Of a stretch of DNA of 64,000 nucleotides, positions 47,470-56,653 are shown piece by piece. The position numbers and the translations under genes are program-made. Each line of letters starts with the position of its first letter. Position 1 is the stretch's first letter. The stretch is from Candidatus Nanopelagicus hibericus (GTDB lineage Bacteria > Actinomycetota > Actinomycetes > Nanopelagicales > Nanopelagicaceae), in NCBI RefSeq assembly GCF_002288005.1, contig NZ_CP016771.1, positions 124,001 through 188,000 of the forward strand. The letters are read 5' to 3'. The notes below the pieces were generated by a model. The model was not told the DNA's origin and did not search any database. It was given only the letters and a program-made list of their open reading frames with translations.

Positions 47470-48561
47470 ATGGTTGCGCGTGTTGTTTGGGTAACACTGC
47501 AACAAGTAATCAGGTCAATACTAATAATCTTATTTCCACTAGCTTTTATTACATTATTTGCCTGGGCAACAGCTGGCAGTACCTACGGGTCAACAGCTGA
47601 TCCAATGCGTGCAGCTGTTTGGTTATGGTTGGGCTCACATCTGACCCCATTTCACATAACAAGTAATGAAATAACCGGATACCTTTCTTATTTACCAGTC
47701 GGAGCAGTGATTCTGCCCTGGTTATCAATTCGTGTGGGCTATCGCAGGGTAGTTGAGGTGATCGGAAATAAAAAAGTCAGCCGGGCATACTTTATTTTGT
47801 CCTATATTTTTATTTACAGTTTATTGGGATTGATCGCTTCAAACTCACAGGTATCCATTAATTGGAGCCGTGGAGTAATCACATTAGTCATCCTTTTGTT
47901 GTTAGCAACCACAAGTGTAAAAGCTGAGCAGCTGACTAAGTTGCCATGGCAGATGTTTTTGCTGATGCTGGGCATTGCCGGCTTGATTTATTCCATCTGC
48001 CTAGCAATGAACTTTGGAACTGCCAAGAATCTTACGATTGTGATTCAACCAGGGATATTTGGTGGAGTCCTACTACTGTTATTACAGATCTTGTATTTGC
48101 CAAACATATTTTTTGCAACATTAAGTTATATCTTGGGCGCTGGGTTTTCTTTGGGAAGTGCCACCCAAATTACCCCCTTTATATTTGATTTACGCGAGAT
48201 ACCGGCAATACCTTTACTAGCAGCGCTGCCAACAGGTCAAAGCCCATGGCTTGCTATGGCCACCATCATGTTGACGATCTACGCGTGGATTAACTTAAAT
48301 CAAATCAAACAATTGGAATTAGATGTAAAAAGTAAGCGACAAATTTATATTAGATTTTTTGTCACATCTATTCTAGGAGCTGCAGCATTAGCATTTGTTA
48401 CATCAGGTTCATTGATCTCTGCCAATATGTCACCGGTTGGGGTTAATCCTCTACATATCAGCGCGGTAGTTGCTGCGCATCTTTTACTAGTCCTACTTCT
48501 GATTCAACTTCTTCCTAAATTGTTTAACAAAAAAGCTAAGCAAGGTAGGCTGGATATATGA
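47470..48561 (+). CDS. DUF6350 polytopic membrane protein
   Basis: A 363-residue membrane protein with about nine or ten hydrophobic segments and very few charged loops. Actinobacteria keep a DUF6350 (PerM-like) gene right after sucCD, and both the position and the topology fit; the N-terminal part with WLWLGSHLTPF is typical. Its function is unknown, with suggested links to the cell envelope and division. In many relatives purN and purH follow it; here folD starts in a 4-base overlap instead. Confidence 0.75.
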   Translation: MVARVVWVTLQQVIRSILIILFPLAFITLFAWATAGSTYGSTADPMRAAVWLWLGSHLTPFHITSNEITGYLSYLPVGAVILPWLSIRVGYRRVVEVIGNKKVSRAYFILSYIFIYSLLGLIASNSQVSINWSRGVITLVILLLLATTSVKAEQLTKLPWQMFLLMLGIAGLIYSICLAMNFGTAKNLTIVIQPGIFGGVLLLLLQILYLPNIFFATLSYILGAGFSLGSATQITPFIFDLREIPAIPLLAALPTGQSPWLAMATIMLTIYAWINLNQIKQLELDVKSKRQIYIRFFVTSILGAAALAFVTSGSLISANMSPVGVNPLHISAVVAAHLLLVLLLIQLLPKLFNKKAKQGRLDI

Positions 48562-49391
48562 GCGCAGTGATTATGGATGGCAAGATGTTGGCTGCCCGAT
48601 TAAAAGCTGATATCACTGAACAGGTGCGCAAATTAAGTAAAAAACCTGGGCTTGGCACCATTCTGGTTGGTGAAGACCCAGGCTCAAAAGCTTATGTAGA
48701 AGGTAAGCACAAAGATTGCGCTGAAGTTGGAATTAATTCAATAAAAATAAATCTTCCAGCAACTGCTAAAACTGCCGATGTTTTAAAAGCGGTTAGTGAT
48801 CTAAATCAAAATCCGGAGTGTTCTGGATTTATTGTGCAACTACCACTACCAGATGGGGTTAATACCGAGGAGGTATTACTAGCAATAGATCCAAAAAAAG
48901 ACGCTGATGGTCTGCATCCAATAAATCTTGGAATGTTAGTTTTAGGCAAAAATACCGTTGTTCCTTGCACACCAAAAGCAATTTTAGATCTACTGACTGA
49001 ATACAAAATTAAGTTATCGGGTATGAAAGTTTTGATTATCGGACGTGGCACAACTGTTGGTCGCCCGCTTTCAATACTTCTTTCACAAAAACCAATAAAT
49101 GCCACAGTAACTCTTGCTCACTCTGCCACCACAAATCTATTGGAGTTGTTAAAAGAGGCAGATGTGGTGATTGCTGCCCTTGGATCCGCACATTTCATAA
49201 AGCCAGCAATGGTCAAAAAAGGTGCGACCTTAGTAGATGTGGGTATTACTCGAACATCACAAGGACTCTTGGGTGATATTGATCCAGCAGTTTCACAGAT
49301 CTGCTCCTTCCTAGCGCCAATGCCAGGTGGGGTTGGACCGATGACTAGGGCAATCTTGTTGAGCAATGTTGTTGAGTTAGCAAAACAATGA
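48558..49391 (+). CDS. folD: Methylenetetrahydrofolate dehydrogenase / cyclohydrolase
   Basis: FolD interconverts 5,10-methylene-THF and 10-formyl-THF, supplying one-carbon units for purines and initiator tRNA. The 277-residue protein has the catalytic lysine block AYVEGKHKDCAEVGI, GFIVQLPLP and the NADP-binding GRGTTVGRPLSILL, ending PMPGGVGPMTRAIL. It overlaps the DUF6350 gene and the next gene by 4 bases each. Confidence 0.97.
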   Translation: MSAVIMDGKMLAARLKADITEQVRKLSKKPGLGTILVGEDPGSKAYVEGKHKDCAEVGINSIKINLPATAKTADVLKAVSDLNQNPECSGFIVQLPLPDGVNTEEVLLAIDPKKDADGLHPINLGMLVLGKNTVVPCTPKAILDLLTEYKIKLSGMKVLIIGRGTTVGRPLSILLSQKPINATVTLAHSATTNLLELLKEADVVIAALGSAHFIKPAMVKKGATLVDVGITRTSQGLLGDIDPAVSQICSFLAPMPGGVGPMTRAILLSNVVELAKQ

Positions 49392-49633
49392 AGAAAAGTT
49401 TTTCGCTAGATCAGATCAGAAATTTCTCCCTAATTTTCGTAGTAATCGGAGTAATCATTGGAATAACTGGTGCGGTGCGTACAGGATCAGTACTTCTATC
49501 ACTTTCTGCTTCTGCTTTTATCATAACTAGGTATTCACAGCAAAAAGTGAAGCGAAACATTGAACTAATTTTGCCGCTACTGATCTGCATCTCATTGTTT
49601 GGATTGGCGCTTTCACTGCCCAATGCCAGGTAG
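49388..49633 (+). CDS. DUF3017 small membrane protein
   Basis: An 81-residue protein with two or three hydrophobic helices (about residues 10-28, 33-47 and 58-76). A DUF3017 protein of this size follows folD in many actinobacteria. Its start overlaps the folD stop by 4 bases, and mdh follows after 66 bases. No function is known. Confidence 0.75.
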   Translation: MKKSFSLDQIRNFSLIFVVIGVIIGITGAVRTGSVLLSLSASAFIITRYSQQKVKRNIELILPLLICISLFGLALSLPNAR

Positions 49634-49699
49634 GAAGATGCGGATTTAGTTGATTGGAGATAAATCAGTAATATTGGAGGTCGGTGGTGAAGGGATCAA

Positions 49700-50656
49700 A
49701 TGAGTAGATCTGGAAAAGTAACAGTTGTTGGAGCCGGGTTTTATGGATCAACTACCGCATTGAGATTAGCTGAATACGATGTTTTTGAAACAGTAGTTCT
49801 GACCGACATTGTAGAAGGAAAACCAGAGGGCTTAGCTTTAGATATAAATCAATCAAGATCAATTGAAAATTTTGAAACAAAAGTAATTGGCGCAACCACC
49901 ACTGCAGATGGCGGTGGTTATGAAAAGAGTGCAAATTCAGATGTGGTAGTTATTACTGCAGGCTTGCCGCGCAAACCCGGTATGAGTCGAATGGATTTGA
50001 TTGGAGTCAATGCGGGGATTGTCCGTGGAGTGGCAGAAAATATTGCTAAACACTCACCAAATGCAGTGATAATCGTAGTTTCTAATCCGTTAGATGAAAT
50101 GACTGCGCTGGCTCAAATTGCCACCAAGTTTTCATACAACAAGGTTATGGGACAAGCTGGAATGTTAGATACTGCAAGATTTACTAATTTTGTTGCAGAA
50201 AAATGTGGAGTTGCAATCTCAGCTGTTAAAACTTTAACCCTGGGATCACACGGTGAAACTATGGTGCCGGTGCCAAGCCGGTGCACAGTTAATGGGAAAC
50301 CACTTTCTGAAGTTTTATCAGCAGATGAGATTAAAGATCTAGTGGATCGAACTAGAAATGGTGGAGCAGAGATTGTGGCATTATTAAAAACTGGCTCCGC
50401 TTACTACGCACCATCTGCCGCCGCTGCTCGAATGGCAAAGGCGGTAATCACAAATTCAAATGAGGTAATGCCAGTTTGTGCTTGGGTTGATGGTGAGTAT
50501 GGGATCTCTGGCGTGTATCTAGGAGTTGAGGCTCAAATCGGTAAGCAAGGGGTGTCAAAAGTAGTTGAGAGCAATTTAACTGCAGAGGAGCTGACATCAT
50601 TAAAAGCAGCAGCGGAGGCGGTACGTACAAAACAAGCAGATGTTAAAAATCTATAA
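49700..50656 (+). CDS. mdh: Malate dehydrogenase (LDH-like type)
   Basis: Oxidises malate to oxaloacetate with NAD. The 318-residue protein has the Rossmann motif VVGAGFYGSTTA, the substrate loop GLPRKPGMSRMDLIGVN whose Arg fits malate rather than lactate, VSNPLDEM and the catalytic histidine in LGSHGETMVPV. The LDH-like MDH type is less common in actinobacteria, which often have the other MDH family. AAGGGAT precedes ATG 49700; icd follows after 10 bases. Confidence 0.94.
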   Translation: MSRSGKVTVVGAGFYGSTTALRLAEYDVFETVVLTDIVEGKPEGLALDINQSRSIENFETKVIGATTTADGGGYEKSANSDVVVITAGLPRKPGMSRMDLIGVNAGIVRGVAENIAKHSPNAVIIVVSNPLDEMTALAQIATKFSYNKVMGQAGMLDTARFTNFVAEKCGVAISAVKTLTLGSHGETMVPVPSRCTVNGKPLSEVLSADEIKDLVDRTRNGGAEIVALLKTGSAYYAPSAAAARMAKAVITNSNEVMPVCAWVDGEYGISGVYLGVEAQIGKQGVSKVVESNLTAEELTSLKAAAEAVRTKQADVKNL

Positions 50657-50666
50657 GGTGAAATGA

Positions 50667-51887
50667 GTGAGTATGAATAAAATCAAAGTTGTCGGAACTG
50701 TTGTTGAATTAGATGGTGATGAGATGACTCGAATCATCTGGCAGTTCATTAAAGACTCATTGATCCTGCCTTATTTGGATGTAAACCTCGAGTATTACGA
50801 CCTGGGTATTGAATACCGCGACAAAACTGATGATCAAGTAACTATTGATTCTGCTCATGCAATTCAAAAGCATGGTGTGGGAGTTAAGTGCGCAACTATC
50901 ACTCCAGATGAGGCTCGAGTAAAAGAGTTTAATTTAAAGAAGATGTGGAAGTCACCAAACGGAACTGTTCGCAATATCTTAGGTGGAGTTATTTTCCGTG
51001 AGCCAATTATTATAAAAAATGTTCCACGTTTGATTCCGCACTGGACCAAGCCAATTGTGATTGGTCGTCATGCATTTGGTGATCAATACCGAGCCACAGA
51101 TTTTAGAGTGCCAGGTGCTGGAAAGTTAACCGTTACCTTCACCCCGGAGGATGGCTCAAAGCCGATGGAGTTTAATGTCTTTGATTTTCCATCATCAGGG
51201 GTGGCAATGGCGATGTATAACCTTGATGATTCAATTCGAGATTTTGCCAGAGCCTCATTTAATTACGGCCTTATAAGAAAGTATCCAGTCTTTCTCTCCA
51301 CAAAAAATACAATTCTTAAGGCTTACGATGGTCGCTTTAAAGATATTTTTGCTGAGGTTTTTGAAAAAGAGTTTAAGGCAGAGTTTGCTAAAAATAACTT
51401 AGAGTATGACCATCGTTTAATTGATGACATGGTCGCCACCTCACTTCGTTGGGAGGGCGGATATATCTGGGCTTGTAAGAATTATGATGGTGATGTTCAA
51501 TCTGACACCGTTGCTCAAGGTTATGGCTCACTTGGATTGATGACCTCAGTGTTGCTATCACCCGACGGTAAGACGGTGGAGGCAGAGGCAGCACATGGCA
51601 CGGTTACTCGCCATTACCGTGATCACCAAGCTGGTAAACCAACCTCGACCAATCCAATCGCCTCCATCTTTGCATGGACACAAGGTTTATCTCATCGCGC
51701 AAAATTAGATAACACGCCAAAGGTTGAGCAATTTGCAAAAACTTTAGAGAAAGTATGTATTCAAACAGTTGAAAGTGGCAAAATGACTAAAGATCTTGCG
51801 CTATTAATTAGCAAGGATGCCCCGTGGCTTAACACCCAAGAATTTTTAGTTGCAATTGATGATAATTTAAAGAAGGCTATGGCGTAG
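50667..51887 (+). CDS. icd: NADP-dependent isocitrate dehydrogenase
   Basis: Converts isocitrate to 2-oxoglutarate. The 406-residue protein is of the dimeric, eukaryote-like type [21 protein letters not shown] at the start, [13 protein letters not shown] as substrate loop, and [29 protein letters not shown] near the NADP site. GTG 50667 is chosen because AAGG lies 8 bases upstream; an ATG two codons later is possible. A strong terminator follows. Confidence 0.96.
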   Translation: MSMNKIKVVGTVVELDGDEMTRIIWQFIKDSLILPYLDVNLEYYDLGIEYRDKTDDQVTIDSAHAIQKHGVGVKCATITPDEARVKEFNLKKMWKSPNGTVRNILGGVIFREPIIIKNVPRLIPHWTKPIVIGRHAFGDQYRATDFRVPGAGKLTVTFTPEDGSKPMEFNVFDFPSSGVAMAMYNLDDSIRDFARASFNYGLIRKYPVFLSTKNTILKAYDGRFKDIFAEVFEKEFKAEFAKNNLEYDHRLIDDMVATSLRWEGGYIWACKNYDGDVQSDTVAQGYGSLGLMTSVLLSPDGKTVEAEAAHGTVTRHYRDHQAGKPTSTNPIASIFAWTQGLSHRAKLDNTPKVEQFAKTLEKVCIQTVESGKMTKDLALLISKDAPWLNTQEFLVAIDDNLKKAMA

Positions 51888-51897
51888 AGCCTTAAAT

Positions 51898-51930
51898 AAA
51901 AAACCCCACCTAAATTAAGTGGGGTTTTTT
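51898..51930. terminator. Bidirectional intrinsic terminator between icd and the orphan ABC ATPase
   Basis: AAAAAACCCCAC (51898-51909) pairs perfectly with GTGGGGTTTTTT (51919-51930) around a 9-base loop. The A-run and T-run make it work on both strands, matching the convergent genes on each side. Confidence 0.93.
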
Positions 51931-51939
51931 AATTTGTAA

Positions 51940-53022
51940 TTAATTTAAGCGTTTGCCTGTCCCAGCATCAAATAAGTGAACCACATCAGGATTTACACCT
52001 ACAGTAACTGTTTGACCTGGCTTTGGCGGACTCTTTGGATCCCAGCGAATAATTACCTGACCAAGCTCCTCACTGGTATTAGCAAACTTAAGTGATTTAT
52101 CAACTGGCTTGCCATAAACAAATGCATCGGCGCCTAACTCTTCAACCACCTCAACTGCAACCTCAAAACCGGTAGCAGCAGGGGTGAAGCCCTCTGGCCT
52201 AATACCAACTGTGACAGATGAGCTTGCAGATGATGGGACAGCAACGCCAAGATTTCCTAGCATCGCTTTGCCACCAGATACTGGCGCAGTCAATAGATTC
52301 ATTGCAGGTGAGCCAATAAATCCAGCCACAAAAGCATTTTGTGGTTTTTCATAAAGATTTCTTGGAGTATCAACCTGTTGTAGTAAGCCATCCTTTAATA
52401 CTGCAACTCGATCACCCATTGTCATCGCTTCCACTTGATCGTGGGTGACATAAACAGTGGTGATACCAAGTCTGCGTTGTAGGGCAGCAATTTGTGTTCT
52501 AGTTGCTACTCGAAGCTTTGCATCCAGGTTTGATAATGGTTCATCCATCAAGAAAACCTGTGGCTCTCGCACAATCGCTCTGCCCATTGCAACTCGCTGG
52601 CGTTGACCACCTGATAATGCTTTTGGTTTGCGATCTAAGTAATCCTCTAAATCTAATAACTTTGCTGCATCTTTTACTCGACGCTCACGCTCTTCCTTGG
52701 CTACGCCAGCAATCTTTAATGCAAATCCCATATTTTCAGCAACTGACATATGTGGGTAGAGGGCGTAGGACTGAAAGACCATTGCAATATCACGATCCTT
52801 TGGTGCCACATTTGTTACATCTTTATCACCGATTCGAATTGATCCAGTATCTATTTCCTCTAGACCAGCCAACATGCGTAGTGAGGTTGACTTACCGCAA
52901 CCAGATGGTCCAACTAATACTAGAAACTCACCATCATTTACAGTCAGATCTAGTTTGTCTACCGCAGGTTTAGTTGTGCCGGGATAGATTCGTGATGCTT
53001 GTGAGAATACAACTGATGCCAT
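51940..53022 (-). CDS. Orphan sugar-type ABC transporter ATPase (UgpC/MsiK-like)
   Basis: A 360-residue ATPase of the CUT1 carbohydrate class. Walker A GPSGCGKST, the Q-loop FQSYALYPHM, signature LSGGQRQRVAMGRAI, Walker B VFLMDEPLSNLDAKLR and the H-loop VTHDQVEAM are intact. The C-terminal TOBE/OB region (from about residue 240, GSPAMNLL) is present. ATG 53022 has an AAGGAG site; the frame runs on upstream for 125 codons without family similarity. No permease or binding protein is adjacent, so it probably serves several sugar importers, like MsiK. A palindrome and a GC hairpin lie in its 5' region. Confidence 0.93.
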   Translation of the reverse strand: MASVVFSQASRIYPGTTKPAVDKLDLTVNDGEFLVLVGPSGCGKSTSLRMLAGLEEIDTGSIRIGDKDVTNVAPKDRDIAMVFQSYALYPHMSVAENMGFALKIAGVAKEERERRVKDAAKLLDLEDYLDRKPKALSGGQRQRVAMGRAIVREPQVFLMDEPLSNLDAKLRVATRTQIAALQRRLGITTVYVTHDQVEAMTMGDRVAVLKDGLLQQVDTPRNLYEKPQNAFVAGFIGSPAMNLLTAPVSGGKAMLGNLGVAVPSSASSSVTVGIRPEGFTPAATGFEVAVEVVEELGADAFVYGKPVDKSLKFANTSEELGQVIIRWDPKSPPKPGQTVTVGVNPDVVHLFDAGTGKRLN

Positions 53023-53041
53023 GATTAATAACTCCTTCTTC

Positions 53042-53059
53042 CGGGCAGGTACGCGCCCG
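53042..53059 (-). other. Hairpin in the 5' region of the orphan ABC ATPase gene
   Basis: CGGGC and GCCCG pair around an 8-base loop, about 5 bases upstream of the AAGGAG ribosome site on the minus strand. It could affect mRNA stability or initiation; there is no T-run. Confidence 0.3.
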
Positions 53060-53078
53060 ACGATCCGTTGGATGAAGG

Positions 53079-53094
53079 TCTCACGGTTGTGAGA
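53079..53094. promoter_or_regulatory. Palindromic operator candidate TCTCAC-GGTT-GTGAGA
   Basis: A perfect 6-base inverted repeat with a 4-base centre, 57 bases before the start of the orphan ATPase and 100 bases before the CNNM gene on the other strand. The size and symmetry suit a dimeric repressor (GntR, LacI or ROK type). Confidence 0.4.
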
Positions 53095-53194
53095 GTTGGC
53101 AAAGGCTACGACAGAATGGGTAAAAAAGGGAAGGGCGAGGTGCAAATTACGCCTGCCGGCTGAGATCCCAGCGCAACTAGATATCATTAGAGAT

Positions 53195-54484
53195 ATGGCT
53201 GATGGTGCTTTAATAAGTATCGCAATCGTTTTGGGCCTAATTGCCTTGGGTGGAATCTTTGTTGCCGCCGAGATTGCTCTGATATCTCTGCGAGAGTCCC
53301 AGGTAAAGCAGCTTGCCAGTAAAGGCAAGCGTGGGGTGCGGGTAGCAAAATTAACCTCAAACCCAAATCGCTTCCTTGCTGCAGTCCAGGTTGGCATAAC
53401 GCTCTGCGGTTTTCTATCAGCCGCCTTTGGTGCTGATCAATTAGGTACTTATGTCATACCTGCTTTAGAACGGGCTGGTTTTTCAGAGCAGGCGAGTGAG
53501 ATTTTATCAATTGTTGGCATCACCTTAGTAATTGTTTATATCTCCTTAGTTTTTGGTGAACTAGTTCCAAAGCGACTGGCATTATTTAAGACTGAGAAAA
53601 TTGCACTCGCTACCGCTGCAATTATTGATCGAGTTGCCATTATTTTTAAGCCAGTCATTTGGCTACTTTCTCATTCAACTGATTTGATTGTAAGAATATT
53701 TGGAATTACTGCGCAAACTCAGCGAAGTAAAATCTCAGATGTGGAGTTAATGGAGCTAGTTAGCGGTCATACTGACTTGAGCACTGAAGAGCGGGAGATT
53801 GTGGAGGAGGTATTTAACACCTCTGATCGACTTATTCATGAGGTAATGGTTCCAAGAACTGAGGTTGATTTTCTTGATGCCTCATTGTCAATCTCAGAGG
53901 CTCGAAAAGTGGCGGCTGAGTTAGCCCACTCACGCTATCCAGTTGTCCGCGGAAGCAGCGATGAGATTATTGGATTTCTACATGTGCGAGATTTACTCAA
54001 CCCAAAATTAGATGATGCCCAAATTACAATAATGGAGATCATTCGAAATGTAATTTTTCTTCCTGGCACAAAAGGGGTATTACCCGCCTTAACTGAGATG
54101 CGAAGTAAGCGACAACATATTGCAATTGTGCTTGATGAGTATGGTGGAACTGATGGCATCATCACCTTAGAAAACCTAGTGGAGTGCTTAATTGGTGAGA
54201 TTCATGATGAGTATGACGGCCATGAGGGTGAGCCAAAACCCGAACAACGCACAGGAGATATTGAGATTGATGGCTTAATCTCACTTGAGGATCTACAGGA
54301 TTTAGCTGGCATAACCTTGCCGGAGGGTCCCTATGAAACGGTGAGCGGATTTATCATGAATTATTTAGGACGGATTGCCCAGGTTGGTGATGTGGTTCGA
54401 ATTAATGGCGCACGCTTTACAATTACCAGCATGACTGGCAAACGTGCAGGCCAAATATTACTTTCCAAAGAAGTGCGCAAATAA
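53195..54484 (+). CDS. CNNM/CorC-like transporter with CBS domains
   Basis: A 429-residue protein with a DUF21/CNNM membrane domain (four hydrophobic segments up to about residue 185), then a pair of CBS domains ([24 protein letters not shown] and [45 protein letters not shown]) and the CorC_HlyC C-terminal domain ([20 protein letters not shown] to the end). Relatives move Mg2+, Co2+ or Na+ and are often misnamed hemolysins. ATG 53195 opens the first helix; a TATCAT box ends 7 bases before it. An in-frame start at 53096 would add 33 polar residues and is unlikely. One-base overlap with trpS. Confidence 0.9.
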   Translation: MADGALISIAIVLGLIALGGIFVAAEIALISLRESQVKQLASKGKRGVRVAKLTSNPNRFLAAVQVGITLCGFLSAAFGADQLGTYVIPALERAGFSEQASEILSIVGITLVIVYISLVFGELVPKRLALFKTEKIALATAAIIDRVAIIFKPVIWLLSHSTDLIVRIFGITAQTQRSKISDVELMELVSGHTDLSTEEREIVEEVFNTSDRLIHEVMVPRTEVDFLDASLSISEARKVAAELAHSRYPVVRGSSDEIIGFLHVRDLLNPKLDDAQITIMEIIRNVIFLPGTKGVLPALTEMRSKRQHIAIVLDEYGGTDGIITLENLVECLIGEIHDEYDGHEGEPKPEQRTGDIEIDGLISLEDLQDLAGITLPEGPYETVSGFIMNYLGRIAQVGDVVRINGARFTITSMTGKRAGQILLSKEVRK

Positions 54485-55488
54485 TGAGTAAAAAACGGGT
54501 CCTATCAGGTATCCAGCCAACCCATGATTCATTTCATCTGGGAAATTATTTAGGCGCACTGAAACAATGGGTTGAGTTCCAAAAAGACAGTGATGCTTTT
54601 TACTGCGTAGTAGATCTTCACGCCCTTACAGTTGAGACCGATCCCAAGTTGTTAGAAAAGCGCACTCTGTTATCGGTTGCGCAATTACTGGCAATTGGCC
54701 TAGATCCAAAACAGTGCACATTATTTATTCAGTCGCATGTACCAGCACACAATCAACTGGCATGGGTGTTGGAGTGCATTACTGGTTTTGGTGAAGCTGG
54801 GCGAATGACACAATTTAAAGATAAGTCGCAAAAAGGTGGCACAGATAGAACCAATGTTGGTCTGTTTACTTATCCAATCCTGCAAGCCGCAGATATTTTG
54901 TTATACCAAGCAGATTTTGTGCCAGTGGGCGAGGATCAACGGCAGCACATTGAATTAACTAGGGATTTAGGACAGCGATTTAATAATAAATACCATGAAG
55001 TATTCACGATTCCAGCACCACAGATCATTAAATCGTTAGCAAAAATAAATGATTTGCAAGATCCAAATGCCAAAATGAGCAAATCTGCATCATCAATGGC
55101 AGGAGTAATTGAGTTGCTAGATTCATCTGATGCAATAATCAAGAAATTCAAATCAAGTGTTACCGATGCGGGTAAAGAGATTAAATTTGATGAACAAGGT
55201 AAGCCAGGTATTTCAAATCTATTGACCATCGCATCGGCACTATCTGGAAAAACCATCAAAGATTTAGAAAATGAGTACGCTGGCAAAGGATATGGTGATT
55301 TTAAAGTTCAAGTAGCTGAAATTGCAGTTGAGGTAATAAATCCAATCCGAATACGGACGCAAGAGTTAATGGCTGATAAAGCTGCATTGTTACAACTTTT
55401 AAAAGATGGCGCAGATAAAGCCAACCAAGTAGCGAGTAAGACACTAGCCGATGTCTATACCGCCTTAGGTCTGATCAAAAATGGCTAG
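54484..55488 (+). CDS. trpS: Tryptophanyl-tRNA synthetase
   Basis: A class I synthetase of 334 residues. The HIGH-type signature reads [13 protein letters not shown] (near residue 13) and the KMSKS motif is AKMSKSAS (near residue 196). DLHALTV and [16 protein letters not shown] are standard for bacterial TrpRS. It starts in a TAATG overlap with the CNNM gene, and its end overlaps the next gene by 8 bases. Confidence 0.97.
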   Translation: MSKKRVLSGIQPTHDSFHLGNYLGALKQWVEFQKDSDAFYCVVDLHALTVETDPKLLEKRTLLSVAQLLAIGLDPKQCTLFIQSHVPAHNQLAWVLECITGFGEAGRMTQFKDKSQKGGTDRTNVGLFTYPILQAADILLYQADFVPVGEDQRQHIELTRDLGQRFNNKYHEVFTIPAPQIIKSLAKINDLQDPNAKMSKSASSMAGVIELLDSSDAIIKKFKSSVTDAGKEIKFDEQGKPGISNLLTIASALSGKTIKDLENEYAGKGYGDFKVQVAEIAVEVINPIRIRTQELMADKAALLQLLKDGADKANQVASKTLADVYTALGLIKNG

Positions 55489-56485
55489 GCGTTTTGCTTA
55501 TCTGCTCCTTACGCTTTTATTTTCTGCAACCTTATTAGCACCAAATACCAATGCTGCCACACCAAAAAAGATTGCAATTGCATATGATGTTGGTGGCCGG
55601 GGTGATAACGGGAGTAATGATTTAGCAGCTGCAGGTCTTGAAAGAGCTATCAAAAAACATAAGCTATCTCGCTTAGATATTAGAGAGCAGATCACTGACG
55701 GCACATTGGGTGATCGAATCACCAGAGTGAGGTTTTTAGCACGAAATAAGTATCAATTAATTATCTGTGTTGGATCAGGATACGCCGACACCGTCCGACG
55801 GATTTCAAATGAGTTTCCAAACACTCAATTTGCAATTATTGATGATGAATCAGTTGCCATGACCAATGTTTCAAATCTCTCGTTTGCAACAAATGAAGGA
55901 GTTTATCTGGCAGGAGCAGCACTTGCCTTGGTCAGCAAGAGTGGAAAAATAGGATTTATTGGTGATAAATCTGAAGCCTCATCTGAAAGAAACTTAGCAA
56001 TATTTACTAAAGGTGCCATAGCAGCTAATGCCAAGGTGACTGTAAGTAGCAAGTTGGTAGATACGCAGGCAACCAGTGAGGTCAGGACTTTGGTTAGTGA
56101 TGGCGTTGACCAGATTTTTACTAATTGGTTTAGATCAGATGAAGTAATCTCAACTGGTGCCTCCTTTAACAGTGGTAGTAAGCGGGTATTAATCTCGGGG
56201 ATCTTGCCGGATCAATACTTCTTAAACTTTTCTGCAGGAAAAAAGAATCAGTATTTAACGGTAAGAAAACGGTTTGATCTTGCGGTCGAGCAGATAATTG
56301 CAGCTGAATTAGCTGATAAAAATATGCTAGAAATATTGGATTCAAAACAAGGCATATACGGCCATCGCTACAACCTTAAAGATGGTGGAGTATCTGTGAG
56401 GTTGGTCAGTGGTGCGGCATTTGGGGCAAAGATCAGCAAAATATCCAATGATTTGAAGGCAGGGCGAGTAAAAAACCTTTCTTAA
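55481..56485 (+). CDS. BMP-family substrate-binding protein, first copy
   Basis: A 334-residue exported protein with a signal peptide ending NTNA-ATPKK (near residue 26) and no lipobox. The BMP/PnrA fold is seen in [53 protein letters not shown] and the [24 protein letters not shown] block. This family binds nucleosides or purines. It overlaps trpS by 8 bases, while the second copy downstream has its own leader. The two are only distantly similar, so they may bind different ligands. Confidence 0.87.
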   Translation: MARRFAYLLLTLLFSATLLAPNTNAATPKKIAIAYDVGGRGDNGSNDLAAAGLERAIKKHKLSRLDIREQITDGTLGDRITRVRFLARNKYQLIICVGSGYADTVRRISNEFPNTQFAIIDDESVAMTNVSNLSFATNEGVYLAGAALALVSKSGKIGFIGDKSEASSERNLAIFTKGAIAANAKVTVSSKLVDTQATSEVRTLVSDGVDQIFTNWFRSDEVISTGASFNSGSKRVLISGILPDQYFLNFSAGKKNQYLTVRKRFDLAVEQIIAAELADKNMLEILDSKQGIYGHRYNLKDGGVSVRLVSGAAFGAKISKISNDLKAGRVKNLS

Positions 56486-56510
56486 ATTTCCAACAGCGCC
56501 TAAAACTTTA

Positions 56511-56528
56511 AACTCTCTAGTTAGAGTT
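56511..56528. promoter_or_regulatory. Inverted repeat AACTCT-CTAGTT-AGAGTT
   Basis: A perfect 6-base inverted repeat after the first BMP gene. Its right arm touches the candidate -35 box of the nucleoside operon, so it could be an operator; as RNA it could also end the upstream transcript, although no T-run follows. Confidence 0.35.
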
Positions 56529-56555
56529 GAAGTAATTCTAAAGAAATCGTAATCA
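56527..56555 (+). promoter_or_regulatory. Candidate promoter of the nucleoside-uptake operon, TTGAAG-N17-TAATCA
   Basis: TTGAAG at 56527-56532 and TAATCA at 56550-56555. The start point near 56562 would give a leader of about 90 bases before the second BMP gene. The -10 departs from TAnnnT at the last base, so this is a moderate match. Confidence 0.35.
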
Positions 56556-56573
56556 ACGCCATCTCAGCACATG

Positions 56574-56633
56574 TCGGTGAGCCACTGCCATCACCGATAA
56601 GGTCAGCCTACAACTTACCCATATTTCTTGGGT
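56574..56633 (+). ncRNA. Structured leader of the nucleoside-uptake operon
   Basis: TCGGTGA (56574-56580) and TCACCGA (56591-56597) form a perfect 7-bp stem with a 10-base loop. A second small stem, ACCCA/TGGGT (56617-56621 and 56629-56633), lies before the ribosome site, and CTTGGG is repeated just before GGGAGG, so two pairings are possible. It does not match any riboswitch consensus I know. Confidence 0.4.
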
Positions 56634-56653
56634 CCTAGTCCTTGGGAGGGATT

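Noticed and set aside
52503-52973. 156-codon plus-strand frame
   Set aside because: It lies antisense to the conserved ATP-binding core of the UgpC-like gene and reads as Leu/His/Gln-rich shadow sequence.
53096-53194. Upstream start of the CNNM-like gene
   Set aside because: It would add 33 polar residues before the first membrane helix; family members start at the helix.
56574-56605. Possible cobalamin riboswitch (GCCACTG string in the leader)
   Set aside because: Only this short string matches; the B12 box and the other conserved stems are absent.
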